NCBI GenBank assembly: GCA_949592205.1
Contig: CATIUR010000001.1
Location: forward strand, 241,106,250-241,170,249
Direction of reading: 5' to 3'
Length of the DNA stretch: 64,000 nt
DNA from: Helichrysum umbraculigerum
Taxonomy: Eukaryota; Streptophyta; Magnoliopsida; Asterales; Asteraceae
Part shown: positions 1 through 11,051 of the stretch, piece after piece
Numbering within the stretch: the stretch's first letter is position 1
How the letters are laid out: each line of letters begins with the position of its first letter
Made by a program: the position numbers and the translations under genes
The notes under the pieces: generated by a model
Databases searched by the model: none
What the model saw: only the letters and a program-made list of their open reading frames with translations
What the model was told of the DNA's origin: nothing

Positions 1-19
1 CAAACCGCCATACACAGGC

Positions 20-751
20 CTAACGGAACCATGGTAAATACATCATAACCGCAACCATCACTGCTGCAGTCATCACACACACACTAGCTACAATCTCTGA
101 CACCCTAGCACGCCTCTCTAAAACTGCAACGCGTGCACGGGTGGATGCTAGACTCTGCCAGTCTGTCTGACGGTGAGTCTCCACAAAATCCATCCTCTGA
201 TGGAGCATAGCCATATCCATGTCAGTGCGGGAGGCATCGCTCAGTAGCTCCATCACATCTCTGCTCCTGCTAGAGGATATCCTAAACATGGTGTGGACCA
301 CAGCCACAAGGGTAGGCACAGTGAGCTCCAGAGGCTCACCAGTGAGAGATGCAGATGGTGGTGAGTGGGAGGATTCTCCAATCTCAAAGGTCGAGGGAAT
401 ACCCTCTAGTGATCTCCACTCTCTCAATACTCGAGGCATCCAGTCCAGATGAGAAGGTCGGAGCCTCTTCTGTGGCGGCTCGACAACTGGAACCTCAGGC
501 TCAGTCACTGGCGCCTTATCGCGCGGCGCGAGTGGTCCCCTGGGAAAATCCCAAACACAGATCCTAGCTGTCATCCTAGGTACAGGCACACGAGAGGTAC
601 TCGCAATAGCTGGTGCAGGGGTAGGAGTAACATAAGCAGATGGTCCACGGTGTGTGGTCACTCCCGTACTCGCTATGCTAAAGTAGGAGGCCTCCATGGG
701 CTCCTCCTCAGAATCGGAATCAGTGATATAGATCGGTGCGCGTCTCGACAT
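20..751 (-). CDS. Leader or N-terminal gag-like ORF of a - strand LTR retrotransposon
   Basis: The ORF lies directly downstream of the primer binding site and LTR of the - strand element, where gag is expected. Its probable start is the ATG at 751-749 (protein begins MSRRAPIYITD), although the frame is open further upstream to 841. It reads about 243 residues to a TAG at 20-22. The N-terminal part is rich in Ser, Pro and acidic residues, followed by a possible coiled-coil stretch (TRARVAVLERRARVSE). It ends in a hydrophobic run (VCVMTAAVMVAVMMY) that could span a membrane. No zinc knuckle, protease or reverse transcriptase motif is visible before the window edge. It may be a separate short leader ORF, or a gag broken by the TAG. 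The family assignment is uncertain. Confidence 0.5.
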   Translation of the reverse strand: MSRRAPIYITDSDSEEEPMEASYFSIASTGVTTHRGPSAYVTPTPAPAIASTSRVPVPRMTARICVWDFPRGPLAPRDKAPVTEPEVPVVEPPQKRLRPSHLDWMPRVLREWRSLEGIPSTFEIGESSHSPPSASLTGEPLELTVPTLVAVVHTMFRISSSRSRDVMELLSDASRTDMDMAMLHQRMDFVETHRQTDWQSLASTRARVAVLERRARVSEIVASVCVMTAAVMVAVMMYLPWFR

Positions 752-899
752 GCTGAGACAAAAGAATCGTGTGTGACATGTCAGTAATATGTTAGTTGTA
801 TGCAAAGTATGTATGCATGAATGCACAAATGTTCTAGCCAAGGCTATAGTCTAGGTCTCTAAGGTTCCAAGTCACTTAAAGACTGCTAGTTCGCTATAA

Positions 900-918
900 C
901 CAATGGCTCTGATACCAA
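900..918 (-). other. Primer binding site (initiator tRNA-Met type)
   Basis: On the - strand this reads TTGGTATCAGAGCCATTGG. Its first 14 bases match the complement of the 3' end of plant initiator tRNA-Met. It begins three bases after the LTR, which fixes the - strand orientation of this element. Confidence 0.85.
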
Positions 919-921
919 GTC

Positions 922-3900
922 TGTCACACCCCGCCAAACGGTAATTACAGTTAACAAGAGTAAATCGCGGAAGCTTAGTGACGTGGCGGGGCTGCGAGCA
1001 GTAATACACAACCAACATATACATACATACTCAGAGCATATGGTTATCGTAGAACGAAATAGATTAAGATGCCATTAGTTAAAGTTTTACAAAAGATTAC
1101 CACTTGACAAGTAGTAACAGTAATAGTAGCGGTTGAAATCAGTATTTCATAAAATACATAATATCAAAAGTAGATTTCATAAGTATGACTGCAGTAGTTG
1201 CAGTTATACAGAGGAAATCCAAGTGTCCCAAAAGTAGTGGCATCCTAACAAGTCCAGGGTAGTCCGTCCTGATATGCATGCAGATCTTACTTACGCTGCT
1301 AATTCCCTGAAAAACATAGAGTAAATCGTCAACATAATTGTTGAGTGAATTCACAAGTTTGTTTGTTATGTAGGAAACACAAGTTAATCATTTAAGAATA
1401 ACATTTCCAAATAAGTGTTGTTTGTCAAGTAGGAAACACAAGTTATTAACAATTAACATTTCCCCAAATCAGTTATCAGTAGGAAACATAGGTTAACCTA
1501 AATCAAGATTAACATTTCCAATATAGTATACGTAGGAAATCACTTCCTAAACAGTAGTTTTGTGTGTGGGAATATTTAGACGGTGATCCCTTGAAAGGTG
1601 AGCTAAACCTGTCAAGTAAGGTAACCCGATCTAACCCTATAACCAAACCACAACCCTAATCTGTTGTTATTTGCCATGCTGGACAATTAAGTATACGCTC
1701 CCAAATCCGTAGGAGGGTCGTCACGGCGATAGTACTATCCGTATATTCAGTGGCTAGAGTCACCTAGCTAATGGTTATAGTCTGTAGCCATCAGGTCTTT
1801 TATGCACTACATCGTTCAGCCTAGATCTGTACCAAGATTCGTTGCCTAAATTCCCAAAATAGTTATGAAAACATTTCATAAAACATAGTTCAAATAGTTG
1901 TGTGAAATACCCTTTCACAAATAGTTCAAGTATGAAGTACCCCTTCATAAACAATCAAGTAAATACATACAGTATTTAAAGCAGTTGTCGCATGCAATTA
2001 TACATACGATTTCTATGTTTTCCACCCCGAGTTTTAAAAGCATTAAAACAGTGAAAAGGGGTTTGTGAACTCACTGTGAGTGCTCGGATGTGAATGCTAG
2101 CGAGATATGATAACGTAGTCCAAACGTAGTCAACCTATACACAATAATGTATTAACTATAAGTACTTTATTTACTTACGTAATAATTTGTTTGTTTAAAG
2201 AAATTATCAATTTTTTAAGTTTGTGTATGTCGTTGATGATTGTTGTTGAAAATATATAATATTATCCAAGTATTGTTTGTTAACTTGAGTTCTTGGATAC
2301 ATTATTCGGGTCTCGAATTTATGTTTATATCATCAATATATCATTACATAACCCGTTTGGCCCATTGACAAGTTTTGACCCAATGGCCATTTATTTAATT
2401 TAACTCTTTCGATTTTAAAACTCTCGGTCCAAACTTAAAGTTTCAAACCCAAGAAGCATTTGGCCCAGCCCGCGATCACGGCCCAACATGCAGCCCAACC
2501 CAGCCGATCGGCTTGGGCCAGCCGTTCGGCTTGGCCAGCCGTTCGGCTTGTCCATAAGCCGTTCAGCTTTGTGCCTCGGCCTAGTCCAAGCCCATTATCC
2601 GTTTCCGAGTCCACATGTTTAGCCCGTTATCTAGCACGACCCAAGTCCACATAGCCCAGAAGTCCCGCATCCCAGCCGATCGGTTTTAGGCACTCAGCCG
2701 TTCGGCTTTTTCTTAGCCGTTCGGCTTATGCTTAGCCGATCGGCTACATGTTCCAGTCCAGTCCCCTGCTCCGTTTTCAAGTTTTGAAGTTTGATTTCGT
2801 GGTGTTTTTATGCAAGGGTTTGAATGGGTTTCGTGTTTATATGATCCATAACAACAATATACATCATTATAACATTTAACAACAAGCTTTTACATGTTAA
2901 TTTAAGTTTTCAATTTTTGGTTTTTATAATTCCTTTTCAAGAATCAATCATCAAATCTTCGAATCACTAAGTTTAATACATGGATTATGTTATGAAATCA
3001 TGTTATATCACTAAATCAAAGTGTAGAAATTAAAGAAAATAAGTTTTCTTACAATGATGTGTGAGGAAGATGATGATGTTGTGATGATGAAGATGAGAAT
3101 GACGATGATGATGAGGATGATGGCTCTGGCTTGTGTGTTCTACTACTACTACTTCACTTGCTGTTGCTGCTGATTGCCTAAGCTGATTATGATCTTGTGT
3201 TTTGAGAGAGAGATGAGATTGATATTTGATGATGAATGGAAATGGTGATGAAAAAGATCTGGGAACAAGATATCATACGGAGTAAAATTTTTAAATCAGG
3301 AGGTATGGTTCGAGTATAGTAACTGGTCTCCCAAATTATTGGCGGTTGGTGGCTTATTTTTGTACTGCAATTTCGAGTACGGGTATAATTGTAGCAATAT
3401 AAAATATAACTTTTTATATTTTCATTTTGTAGGTGTTCTCCTGGTTCGTAATATACTTTCAGAATAATGAGGTTATCATTATTTTTGACAGTTGTACATT
3501 TTTGTACATTTTACTGCGCGCATTCATTTGGGCGTCAAATTTCGGTTAAGTTCGGATTTCATATTTTGAGGTAATGTTCTATTTACTTTCAAATGGATCA
3601 CAAAATTGGAATTTTTATGATTTGACTTCGTATGTGCGTTTTAGAATTATTTCTGTTCGCTTCGAGACACGTTTTATATAAAACGTTTATTTGATCACTT
3701 TTCCCATATGTTATAGGTATATAAATACTCGTAATTAATAATTGAATTATTAATTATATATTTTGTCACCAACTTTCGTTATTTATTTTTGTCGCATTTA
3801 TTCGGGCGTATTTGGTAACTTTTCAGCTAATAATCGCGTAATTTTTTTTTTTTTATAAATTACAATTTATGTAACACTTCATGTAATATTGATTTGGGCT

Positions 3901-4011
3901 CGCTAGGCTGACATCACATCCTAAGTTTAGTTTAAAACAAATGCAGGGAATTAGCGTAAGAAATGCATGTAATTAAGTATAATTATATACCTAATTTGGA
4001 GGAGTGTCACA
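922..4011 (-). mobile_element. 5' LTR (3,090 bp) of a - strand LTR retrotransposon
   Basis: Read on the - strand, the LTR starts TGTGACACTCC at 4011 and ends GGGGTGTGACA at 922, giving TG...CA ends with short inverted termini. The primer binding site follows at once. The interior continues to the left out of the window, so the second LTR and any pol genes are not visible. An LTR of 3.1 kb is long for plants; long LTRs are typical of some Ty3/gypsy lineages. There is no gene inside the LTR. Its body is AT-rich noncoding DNA apart from a GC-rich palindrome array near 2500-2750. Confidence 0.8.
2502..2745. repeat. Array of eight AGCCGWTCGGCT palindromes inside an LTR
   Basis: Eight copies of a 12-base palindrome, AGCCGATCGGCT or AGCCGTTCGGCT with minor variants, start near 2502, 2519, 2536, 2557, 2673, 2697, 2715 and 2734. 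Each holds a central GATCG or GTTCG and is CpG-rich, unlike the AT-rich surroundings. Copies are separated by unrelated spacers of 4 to more than 100 bases. Confidence 0.85.
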
Positions 4012-4018
4012 GAACCAG

Positions 4019-5201
4019 TGTCGCACCCAGTGTGGCAATTCACAGAAACTTGAAAACTCAAATTTTACCAAGTGTCAAACACTTACAATAACCAAACCTT
4101 ATACGATAATATTCGTACATAAACTATACATACTTTGATAAGTATAAATACAACGAAACATATAATAATAATACTTTTGAATTGTTATTACGAAAACTCA
4201 CCAACGGGCCGTACATATTTTCAAAACTTAAACTAATCAATCAATAACCGAATCATTTGGACATTACTAGTTGGATGAACAACTAGCATGGACGGTCTTT
4301 TGAGACGTCTACATATACTTATAACCTTGCGCGTTTTGAACGCCCAGCAGGTTACAGTCTTCGGACAACATCCCCTTGTGCAACATCATACTTGCTTCAT
4401 TGCAAACATACCAGACTCAGGTGAGTCTCATAGCCCCTCATTTTACTGTTTTCAACCCAGGGGTGGGAATACATGCTCCACTTTGTTTTACATGTGAACA
4501 CGAGTACTAAAACTCGCTATATTCTACATGAGCTGTTTACTAATCATTTTAAAGCCCTCCATCGATCATAGTTTGGTTGATACTTTTGTAGCGTGAATGT
4601 TAGTGTATGGTACCATATAGGATTGACAATCCTCGTCCGGGTTAGCAAGCACTAACTGGTCAAACGGACGCATTAGCATTTGTTCATACGAGTGTAGATT
4701 AGGCACTCGCAGGGAGGCACCCTCGATCGGGCACTTGATTGTGATCCCGACATCTCAGTTAAGCTCAGACTATGACCTCATGGCAGATATATACATTATT
4801 TGATTTATTTCAAACACTTATTAAATCTTGTGGTTCACACTTTATCTTATCATCATATAAACCTGTGAGCTCACCAGCGTTAGCTGACCTTTTAGCATGT
4901 GTTCTCAAGTACCCAAAAGCAGTAGGCATGTTCAGTCAGGATGCCCATAGCTCGAGTCAACATGCACATCGGGAGATTACATAGCATTACTACATTTTGT
5001 AACATAGTTATGCCATAGAATCTCTCACATTTGGCTTACGAGCTTTCGTAACTATTATTACATTGTAAACTTTTATTTTATCAATGTATCAGTAAAACGA
5101 TGCATGTAGAGTCGTTCATTATATACCTTGTGTGTTTTGATTATTGATTAGTCACGCCCCGACCCGATTCGCTTCCGCAACCCGAATTTGGGGGTGCGAC
5201 A
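4019..5201 (+). mobile_element. Solo LTR (1,183 bp), related to the LTR of element C
   Basis: It begins TGTCGCACCC and ends GGGTGCGACA, a perfect terminal inverted repeat with TG...CA ends. No primer binding site follows, so it looks like a solo LTR. The flanks (ACCAG and GATGC) do not match, so no target duplication is seen and one side may be rearranged. Several blocks are clearly shared with the LTR at 44042-47041: the AGGTGAGTYTCATAGCCCC block, the block ending in GCATGTGTTCTCA, and the terminal block CGACCCGA..GCTTCCGCAA. It starts only 7 bases from the outer end of the preceding - strand LTR. Confidence 0.75.
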
Positions 5202-5631
5202 GATGCCTCCACAAAAAAGTATTCACTCATATAAGTTAATGTTGTACATGATCACTGCTCAGTAGCAAAACAATAATACCTGTCTGCCACTTGTATACTT
5301 CATTCGGTGTCGTCACATACTGATATGGTGTTGCTAGAAATCTATAGGGACAAAACTTCCACTCATGATGTGCTCTTCACTTGATGATGGGCATCAGCTC
5401 TCATAATCTCTATAAAACATGGTCAAAGATGCGTACAATAGTAACAACACGTTACGTCAAAAAAATATGCCTTAGACCTTCAAGAAATGATTCTGAATAC
5501 GTAAAGCATCAAGAATGCTTTCAACCCATCTGTCAAATCAAATGTATGTACCAAAGAGGGAATAAGGCTGTGAATTCTAATGACAGTAGACTAACAGGTA
5601 TAGTTCCCACTATCATATGAGAGATAAATTA
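5202..5631. other. Spacer; possible relic of a UROS last exon
   Basis: There is no intact gene here. On the - strand around 5410-5360 a short stretch resembles a decayed UROS C-terminal exon (…IMRADAHH…), but no frame or splice phase connects it to the exon at 5770-5632. The rest is AT-rich and unrecognised. Confidence 0.2.
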
Positions 5632-7920
5632 TTACCCTTGAAGACCGGGACTGGATGGATGGTATACACTTCTCAACCCCAAATTTCTTACAGCTGAAGC
5701 AGTTATCTCACCAATGCATGCAACTGAACCAGCCCACTCTTCTGGTTCGGATAGAAGATTGACCCAAGCACTGTTGTAGGTACATGACTAATAATTATAA
5801 CAGTCTAGGCTGAATAAAGATACAGTAAATGAATATGCTTAGAGACAATTTTGTGCAACATGAGGAAACATATCAAGAGAATTTAGCATCATATAATGAG
5901 ACGAGGATGTTACCGAATTGCAGAAGGTGATGCCACTGCAACTACAGAAGCACAGAGTGCCTGCTGGAGAACCATTTGATCAACATGTTGAACAGGTTCC
6001 TAAAGCACAACAAGGACGTATCAGAACTATAAAGAATATTAAATAACTAACTAATGTACCAAATGTTCCTTAAAATCATTATATAAAACTGCAACGACAT
6101 AAATAACATAAAATTCAGACTGACAAAGTTTTTACATAATATAGCAAACTGGAAATCAATTTAAATATAAGAAGAAAATATATATTAAAGATATTTCCTC
6201 ACTTCAAAAACTTTGATGTTTTAAACGCTTGGACTCAAAAGCATCTAATAAAATATATTACAAATGCCCAGTCTCATTTCAATCAATATTAAGAAATTAA
6301 TAATCTTCCTTAAAAAACTCTAGATGAAACCCCACTGTATCAATACATAACATTCGCTAACTTACATAAAGCATTCCTATATATTAAAGTGAATACCATG
6401 GCCTCCCTACTCTGAGAACTTTATTAAACCAGCATTGCTAGTGGTAAGATACATACCATTGTGTATGTATTCAATCTTGTGATGTAAAATCCACGCTCAG
6501 AAAGGCCTTCCTCTGAAATACAGAGCTCGTGGTATGCTTTTAGTACAACTTTAAAAAAGGAGAGGTAAAGGATATACATTAGATTAGTAAGGGTCTCCAG
6601 AAATATATAAGTAGCTAAAAAATATAATTCAAATATTCTTGTTGCAAGATCAACAACACCAGCATGTACTTAGCAATAGAGGAGTTATGTAACAATGAGG
6701 TTTGCTTACTTAAAATGCATGAAATAAGTTGCATCCATGCTTACTAAAAAATCTTTTAGGAACAACTGAACAAGCCCAATATGACAAAGGAACATAGATA
6801 AATCTTTTTTCTTTGCTTCTTTTAAGTTTATTCGCATCATTTGGTGGATTAGATGAATTATGAGAGTTTCAAGTACCATTTTAGAAAACAAGGTTTAAAA
6901 CAACCTGTGAAGATAATATGTAACAAACTAGCCAAGTTGATTCTTGTAATAACCTAGAAGGGAGAGCAGAAATAGAAGCATGAGTATACAATAAACCTAG
7001 AAGCTACATACCCATATCATGCCCAGCATTTGCAGAGGCAGGATACAAAACAGTGCATCTTTCATTCCCTTGCTTTGGCAACTCTGAAGCAAGTGCCTTG
7101 CCAGTTGCTGCAAAAGAAGGTCAAAACTAAACATAAACTGCTAAGTGTTTGAGATATAGTCCACTCTTTATGATGCTGCTATAAGACACCTGACATGGTA
7201 AGAATACTACCATAAGCATTGTCACAGCAAAAAAATATATGCTACGTGCAGTTTTACGCTATGAACGAAATATCTAACTTGATCAGTGACCAGACAAAAA
7301 AAAACCTCAAAGATCGTGATAATATGACAAGTAAAAGGCAATACTTATACTTATCCCCAATCAATGTATTTCTAAATCATCTTAAAAGAACCACTTTTTT
7401 GTTCACAGCACGTCACATTAATCCGAGCAACCAATTCTGATCTCAATCACCATAGTGAAACATGAATCGAGAAAAATGAAAAGAAAAAATAAAACTATCT
7501 GTCCACAAAAGAGGGGAAACTAAGGCTCAACCATTAGGCCACAACCTCATTCTTACCAAACTATGAGGTTAATAAATGTATTATTAAGTGTTTTTACAGT
7601 GGACAAAACCAATTACAATACCATGTTCCAATCCGCATCACATGTATGGCAACCCCAAATTCAGGCAGGTTGCTATTTCAATTTTTGCCCAGATCCATTT
7701 GTACTAAAATTTGTGGCATAAGTTAAGTTTGGATCCTCATGTTATGACCCCCTTCAAAGTCTCATTTGAGAAAAAAAAATATAATATCGATTGTAGCTCA
7801 AAAATAACAAATGACATGCATTAGATATAGCAATATTAACCTTGGAAACACAGTTAACCAATGAGATATCTTCTACACCAAGTTCTTCGAAAAATATACG
7901 TTTAGCAGTCATAGAGGACC
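5632..7920 (-). pseudogene. UROS: Uroporphyrinogen-III synthase fragment (truncated, decayed 5' part)
   Basis: Four - strand exons join in one frame with GT-AG introns: 7107-7012, 6512-6457, 5999-5914 and 5770-5632. They encode the C-terminal half of plant uroporphyrinogen-III synthase, the plastid enzyme that closes hydroxymethylbilane to uroporphyrinogen III in haem and chlorophyll synthesis. Recognisable blocks are ATGKALASELP, CTVLYPASANAG, EEGLSERGF, VAVASPSAIRAWV and VACIGEITASAV. An upstream segment at about 7920-7841 (TAKRIFFEELG..VSK) aligns with the preceding family block. Its donor now leaves the wrong phase (0, where 1 is needed), so it cannot splice in frame. The N-terminal third, with the TSPEAG region, was not found. 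The frame stops right after GLQG, some 20 residues short of the usual C-terminus, unless GTAATA there is a donor. I call it a pseudogene or captured fragment. Confidence 0.7.
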
Positions 7921-10087
7921 AGTACTCAATTACTAAGATATAAAACAACATTAAAAGATAGTGAACACAAAAGAAACTCAAAAAGTGTGTACCTTGACAA
8001 CAAAGTATCTTTAGGCCATTCTGCAATAATGTAAGTTGTTCCTGGTAGATCCTTCATTTAATTGCATTTACCATTAAAATGAATATTTTCAATATATAAA
8101 AATTTATACAAATTGCCAAATTTATACACAAACCTTAAACAAAAAATGCATAAAGATAAACCAAATACTCAGTTTTTAAAAGATTTTCATTTAATTACCA
8201 TTACAATACATAGTCACTAATCTATGACTCATTTGACAATATCTCTATCTCTATGCAGCCTAAATTCAGTCTATCACAACGTATAACTCACTGTATAAAA
8301 CATAAAAAAATACTAAGTATCGATTCGAAGTTACAAAAATGAAAAGAAACATTAACCTGTGATTTGATGATTAATTTTCTTTCAATAATGAGAATCAGAA
8401 GATATTCGAGAGGCTTTCTGCTTACCAGTGTATGAGAAGGAGAAGATATTAATTTGTAGGATGTAGAGCTTTGAGGAGAAATCTATGTTCCTGTTACAAA
8501 TGTTAAAACTTTAATCCAAGTATCTACAATCACAATAGTGGCGCTTTAGCAAGAAATGCATAGAGAAGCAACACATATCAATATGATTTAGAAAATCTTA
8601 TATTGAACGACTTATGTATAATTATTTGCCCAAATAACCCATCTCATAAATAACATATGTTGAACAGGAAATAATCCATTGACACATTTATAAGCAATAG
8701 GGACAAAACTACCACCTCTTGGGTCATGTGTACAACTACGCAGTGATGTAAACAAAGGCAATGACATATTGGCCTCTAATAATATATGAATGTATTTTCA
8801 TTACATCGATATGTCACATTGGATAGATGGGTGACTCTAAGACAGAATAGAACCTAAATTAAAAGGATAATTTGGACCAAAAGTGAAGAAAATAGCTTCA
8901 TGCTATCACTAATGGAGTTAAAACCAAGAGACATGTCCATAGACTTTAAGCATACTTTTAAGCTTATTTTCTTATAATTATACCACAGTCAATCAAACAT
9001 CATCTAATATCATGTATTGGTAATAGGTCATCAAATAACAATGACTTGTAGTATGATATATGTATAGCTAAGCTATACGAATTCATACTTTTGAATATAG
9101 TTTCAAGATTTATAAAGCAAATGAAATACAAGTTCAGATGTTAATAATATCTTCAATATTCGGAAAAGAAAAATATTTGCAGTAAATTGATATACCTCGT
9201 GCAGTAAACTTTAAAACACCAAACAAAGATAGTGCATTTTAACTAATGACATTTCAGCAAACACATAGCGTGCATCATGTTGGTGTTCATTAAACAAACA
9301 TAATCTCAACCTTATTTCCTAGAATATGAATTACATAAAGCTTCTTGCTTGCAACAACCTCCCATATACTACAAAACATGAAGATATGAGGACAAAAAAC
9401 GAATCTTACTTATTTCAAGCATGTTAAAATTGATATACCTCGTGCAGTAAAATTTATAGTTGATTAAAATCAACACGTAAACGAAAGGATAAGATTAGCG
9501 GAACTTGTTCAGTCTACACCCCATAACCGCTTGTGCGAGATTATTCTTCTACAAATAGCTGCGAAAAATAAGTATGAGTGCAAAAATATAAATTTGAAAT
9601 ACCTTTTAAGGTCATCGATACGGAGAAGAAGATTGAGAAACATAAATAAATATTTTCAACTTCATAGCTGATGATGGAATTGGGAATGGAATTACATACA
9701 TGATGTTTAATCGAATAGAATGATAATATATAACTGATTATGTCAAACAATGTTTTCATTTGGGTGATGGATATTAGGTCAAACAATTAAAAGAATGATG
9801 AAACAGAAATTGAAAGCTTACAACTCATCATGTGGACATGTTGGACTTCATTAAATCATCCGATCTTTATCATTTTGCAGCAAAAATCGAACTTGAAGAA
9901 ATGTTTGGTAATCAAAATTATGATGAACATGTGTGCGAGAAGACAAAGGAAAAAGATGAAGCTAAAGAAGCAGAATGAAGAATGAAAAATTGAATACGGA
10001 GTAAATGAATTGGCAAGTTCAAATTTTGGCAATGGCATCGATTAGAGGTAAGCCCACGGGAGAGAGAAGCATGATATTGGTGGTAGT
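7921..10087. other. AT-rich spacer without a recognisable gene
   Basis: No exon of a known family was recognised on either strand. A 25-base direct repeat (TGATATACCTCGTGCAGTAAA core) occurs at 9184-9208 and again at 9427-9451. A short reading frame starting MASIRGKPTGE at 10033 runs into the hAT-type element and is not supported as a gene. Confidence 0.4.
9184..9451. repeat. 25-bp direct repeat 243 bp apart
   Basis: The same 25 bases occur at 9184-9208 and 9427-9451. The sequence between them shows no coding potential and no terminal inverted repeat, so the origin of the duplication is unknown. Confidence 0.6.
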
Positions 10088-10735
10088 CAGGCCCGGAAGC
10101 GAACCTAACGTTCAGCGAACTATTCGCGAACTATTCAACGGGAAGTTCGTTTATGTTCGTTCGTTTTGTTATATGAACGAACATGAACAAAATTTTAAGT
10201 TCGTTTAATTATATGAACGAACATGAACATAGTTCTCGTTCATTCATTTACGTTTGTGAACGTTCGTTAACATGTTCGTGAACATTCGGTAACATGTTCG
10301 TTTGTTAACAAAAGGTAATAGATATTTGTATATCTTATTTAATCTGATCTAAATTCTAAATATAATAGTATTTTTATTCCAAATATAATTGTATTAAACA
10401 ATTAGATGTCTTATAAAACCTGTTAAATGTTAAAATTAAGCATCATATTGTGATCGTTTTGTAATGCTGAATATGCATCGTTATGTTTCATGTTATATTA
10501 TTATTCGTGTTCTTTAGGATTTGTTTAACGTATTAATAAACAAATGTATTAAATTATGTATTCGTTCGTTTGCGTCCGTGAACGTTTGTGAACAAACAAA
10601 TTTTCTTAGTGAACGAACATGAACAACAAAATCCGTTCACTTATCCGTTCGTGTTCGTTCGTTTGCTCGATTATACCTTAATGAACGAACACAAACAGGC
10701 TTCGTTCGTGTTCGTTCAGTTCGTTTACAGGCCTA
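10088..10735. mobile_element. Non-autonomous hAT-type element, 648 bp, exact 8-bp target duplication
   Basis: The element is flanked by the direct repeat GTGGTAGT at 10080-10087 and 10736-10743. Its ends are imperfect inverted repeats: CAGGCCCGGAAGCGAACC on the left, and TAGGCCTGTAAACGAACT read from the right. Eight-base target duplications with C/TAGG-type ends are typical of the hAT superfamily. The subterminal regions are packed with GAACGAACATGAAC and GTTCGTTCG repeats in both orientations, and the core is AT-rich. No transposase is encoded. Confidence 0.85.
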
Positions 10736-10931
10736 GTGGTAGTATATCCATTTAGATAATACAAAATATGCATGCTTGTATTGGTTTCATCAATTGGGAA
10801 TTATGATTATTCAAAAATTTAAAGAATAATTTATGTGATTTGTAAATTCAGCAAGTGTCAGCGGGTTAACCCGACCAATTTTCAACCACCTTTACAATTT
10901 ACTCATGTTTTGAATGGTATGCAATTTTATA

Positions 10932-11051
10932 GGTGTGGGTCTCGACTGTTGGAAAGATAATAGAAATGTTGGCCACTGGTGGCAGTGATGCTGTGATTAT
11001 TCTATGTCACGATGTTACTGTTGCAGATAAAGATGATGCATTCTCGAAAGA
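10932..11051 (+). pseudogene. Unrecognised exon-like fragment (VWVSTVGKIIEML...)
   Basis: The segment follows TTTATAG and is followed by GTAACA, so it has plausible splice borders. It reads 40 residues with protein-like composition, ending DVTVADKDDAFSKE. I do not recognise the family. Downstream open stretches at 11709-11810 and 12526-12596 could belong to the same or to different source genes. None continues it in a way I can prove. Confidence 0.35.
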
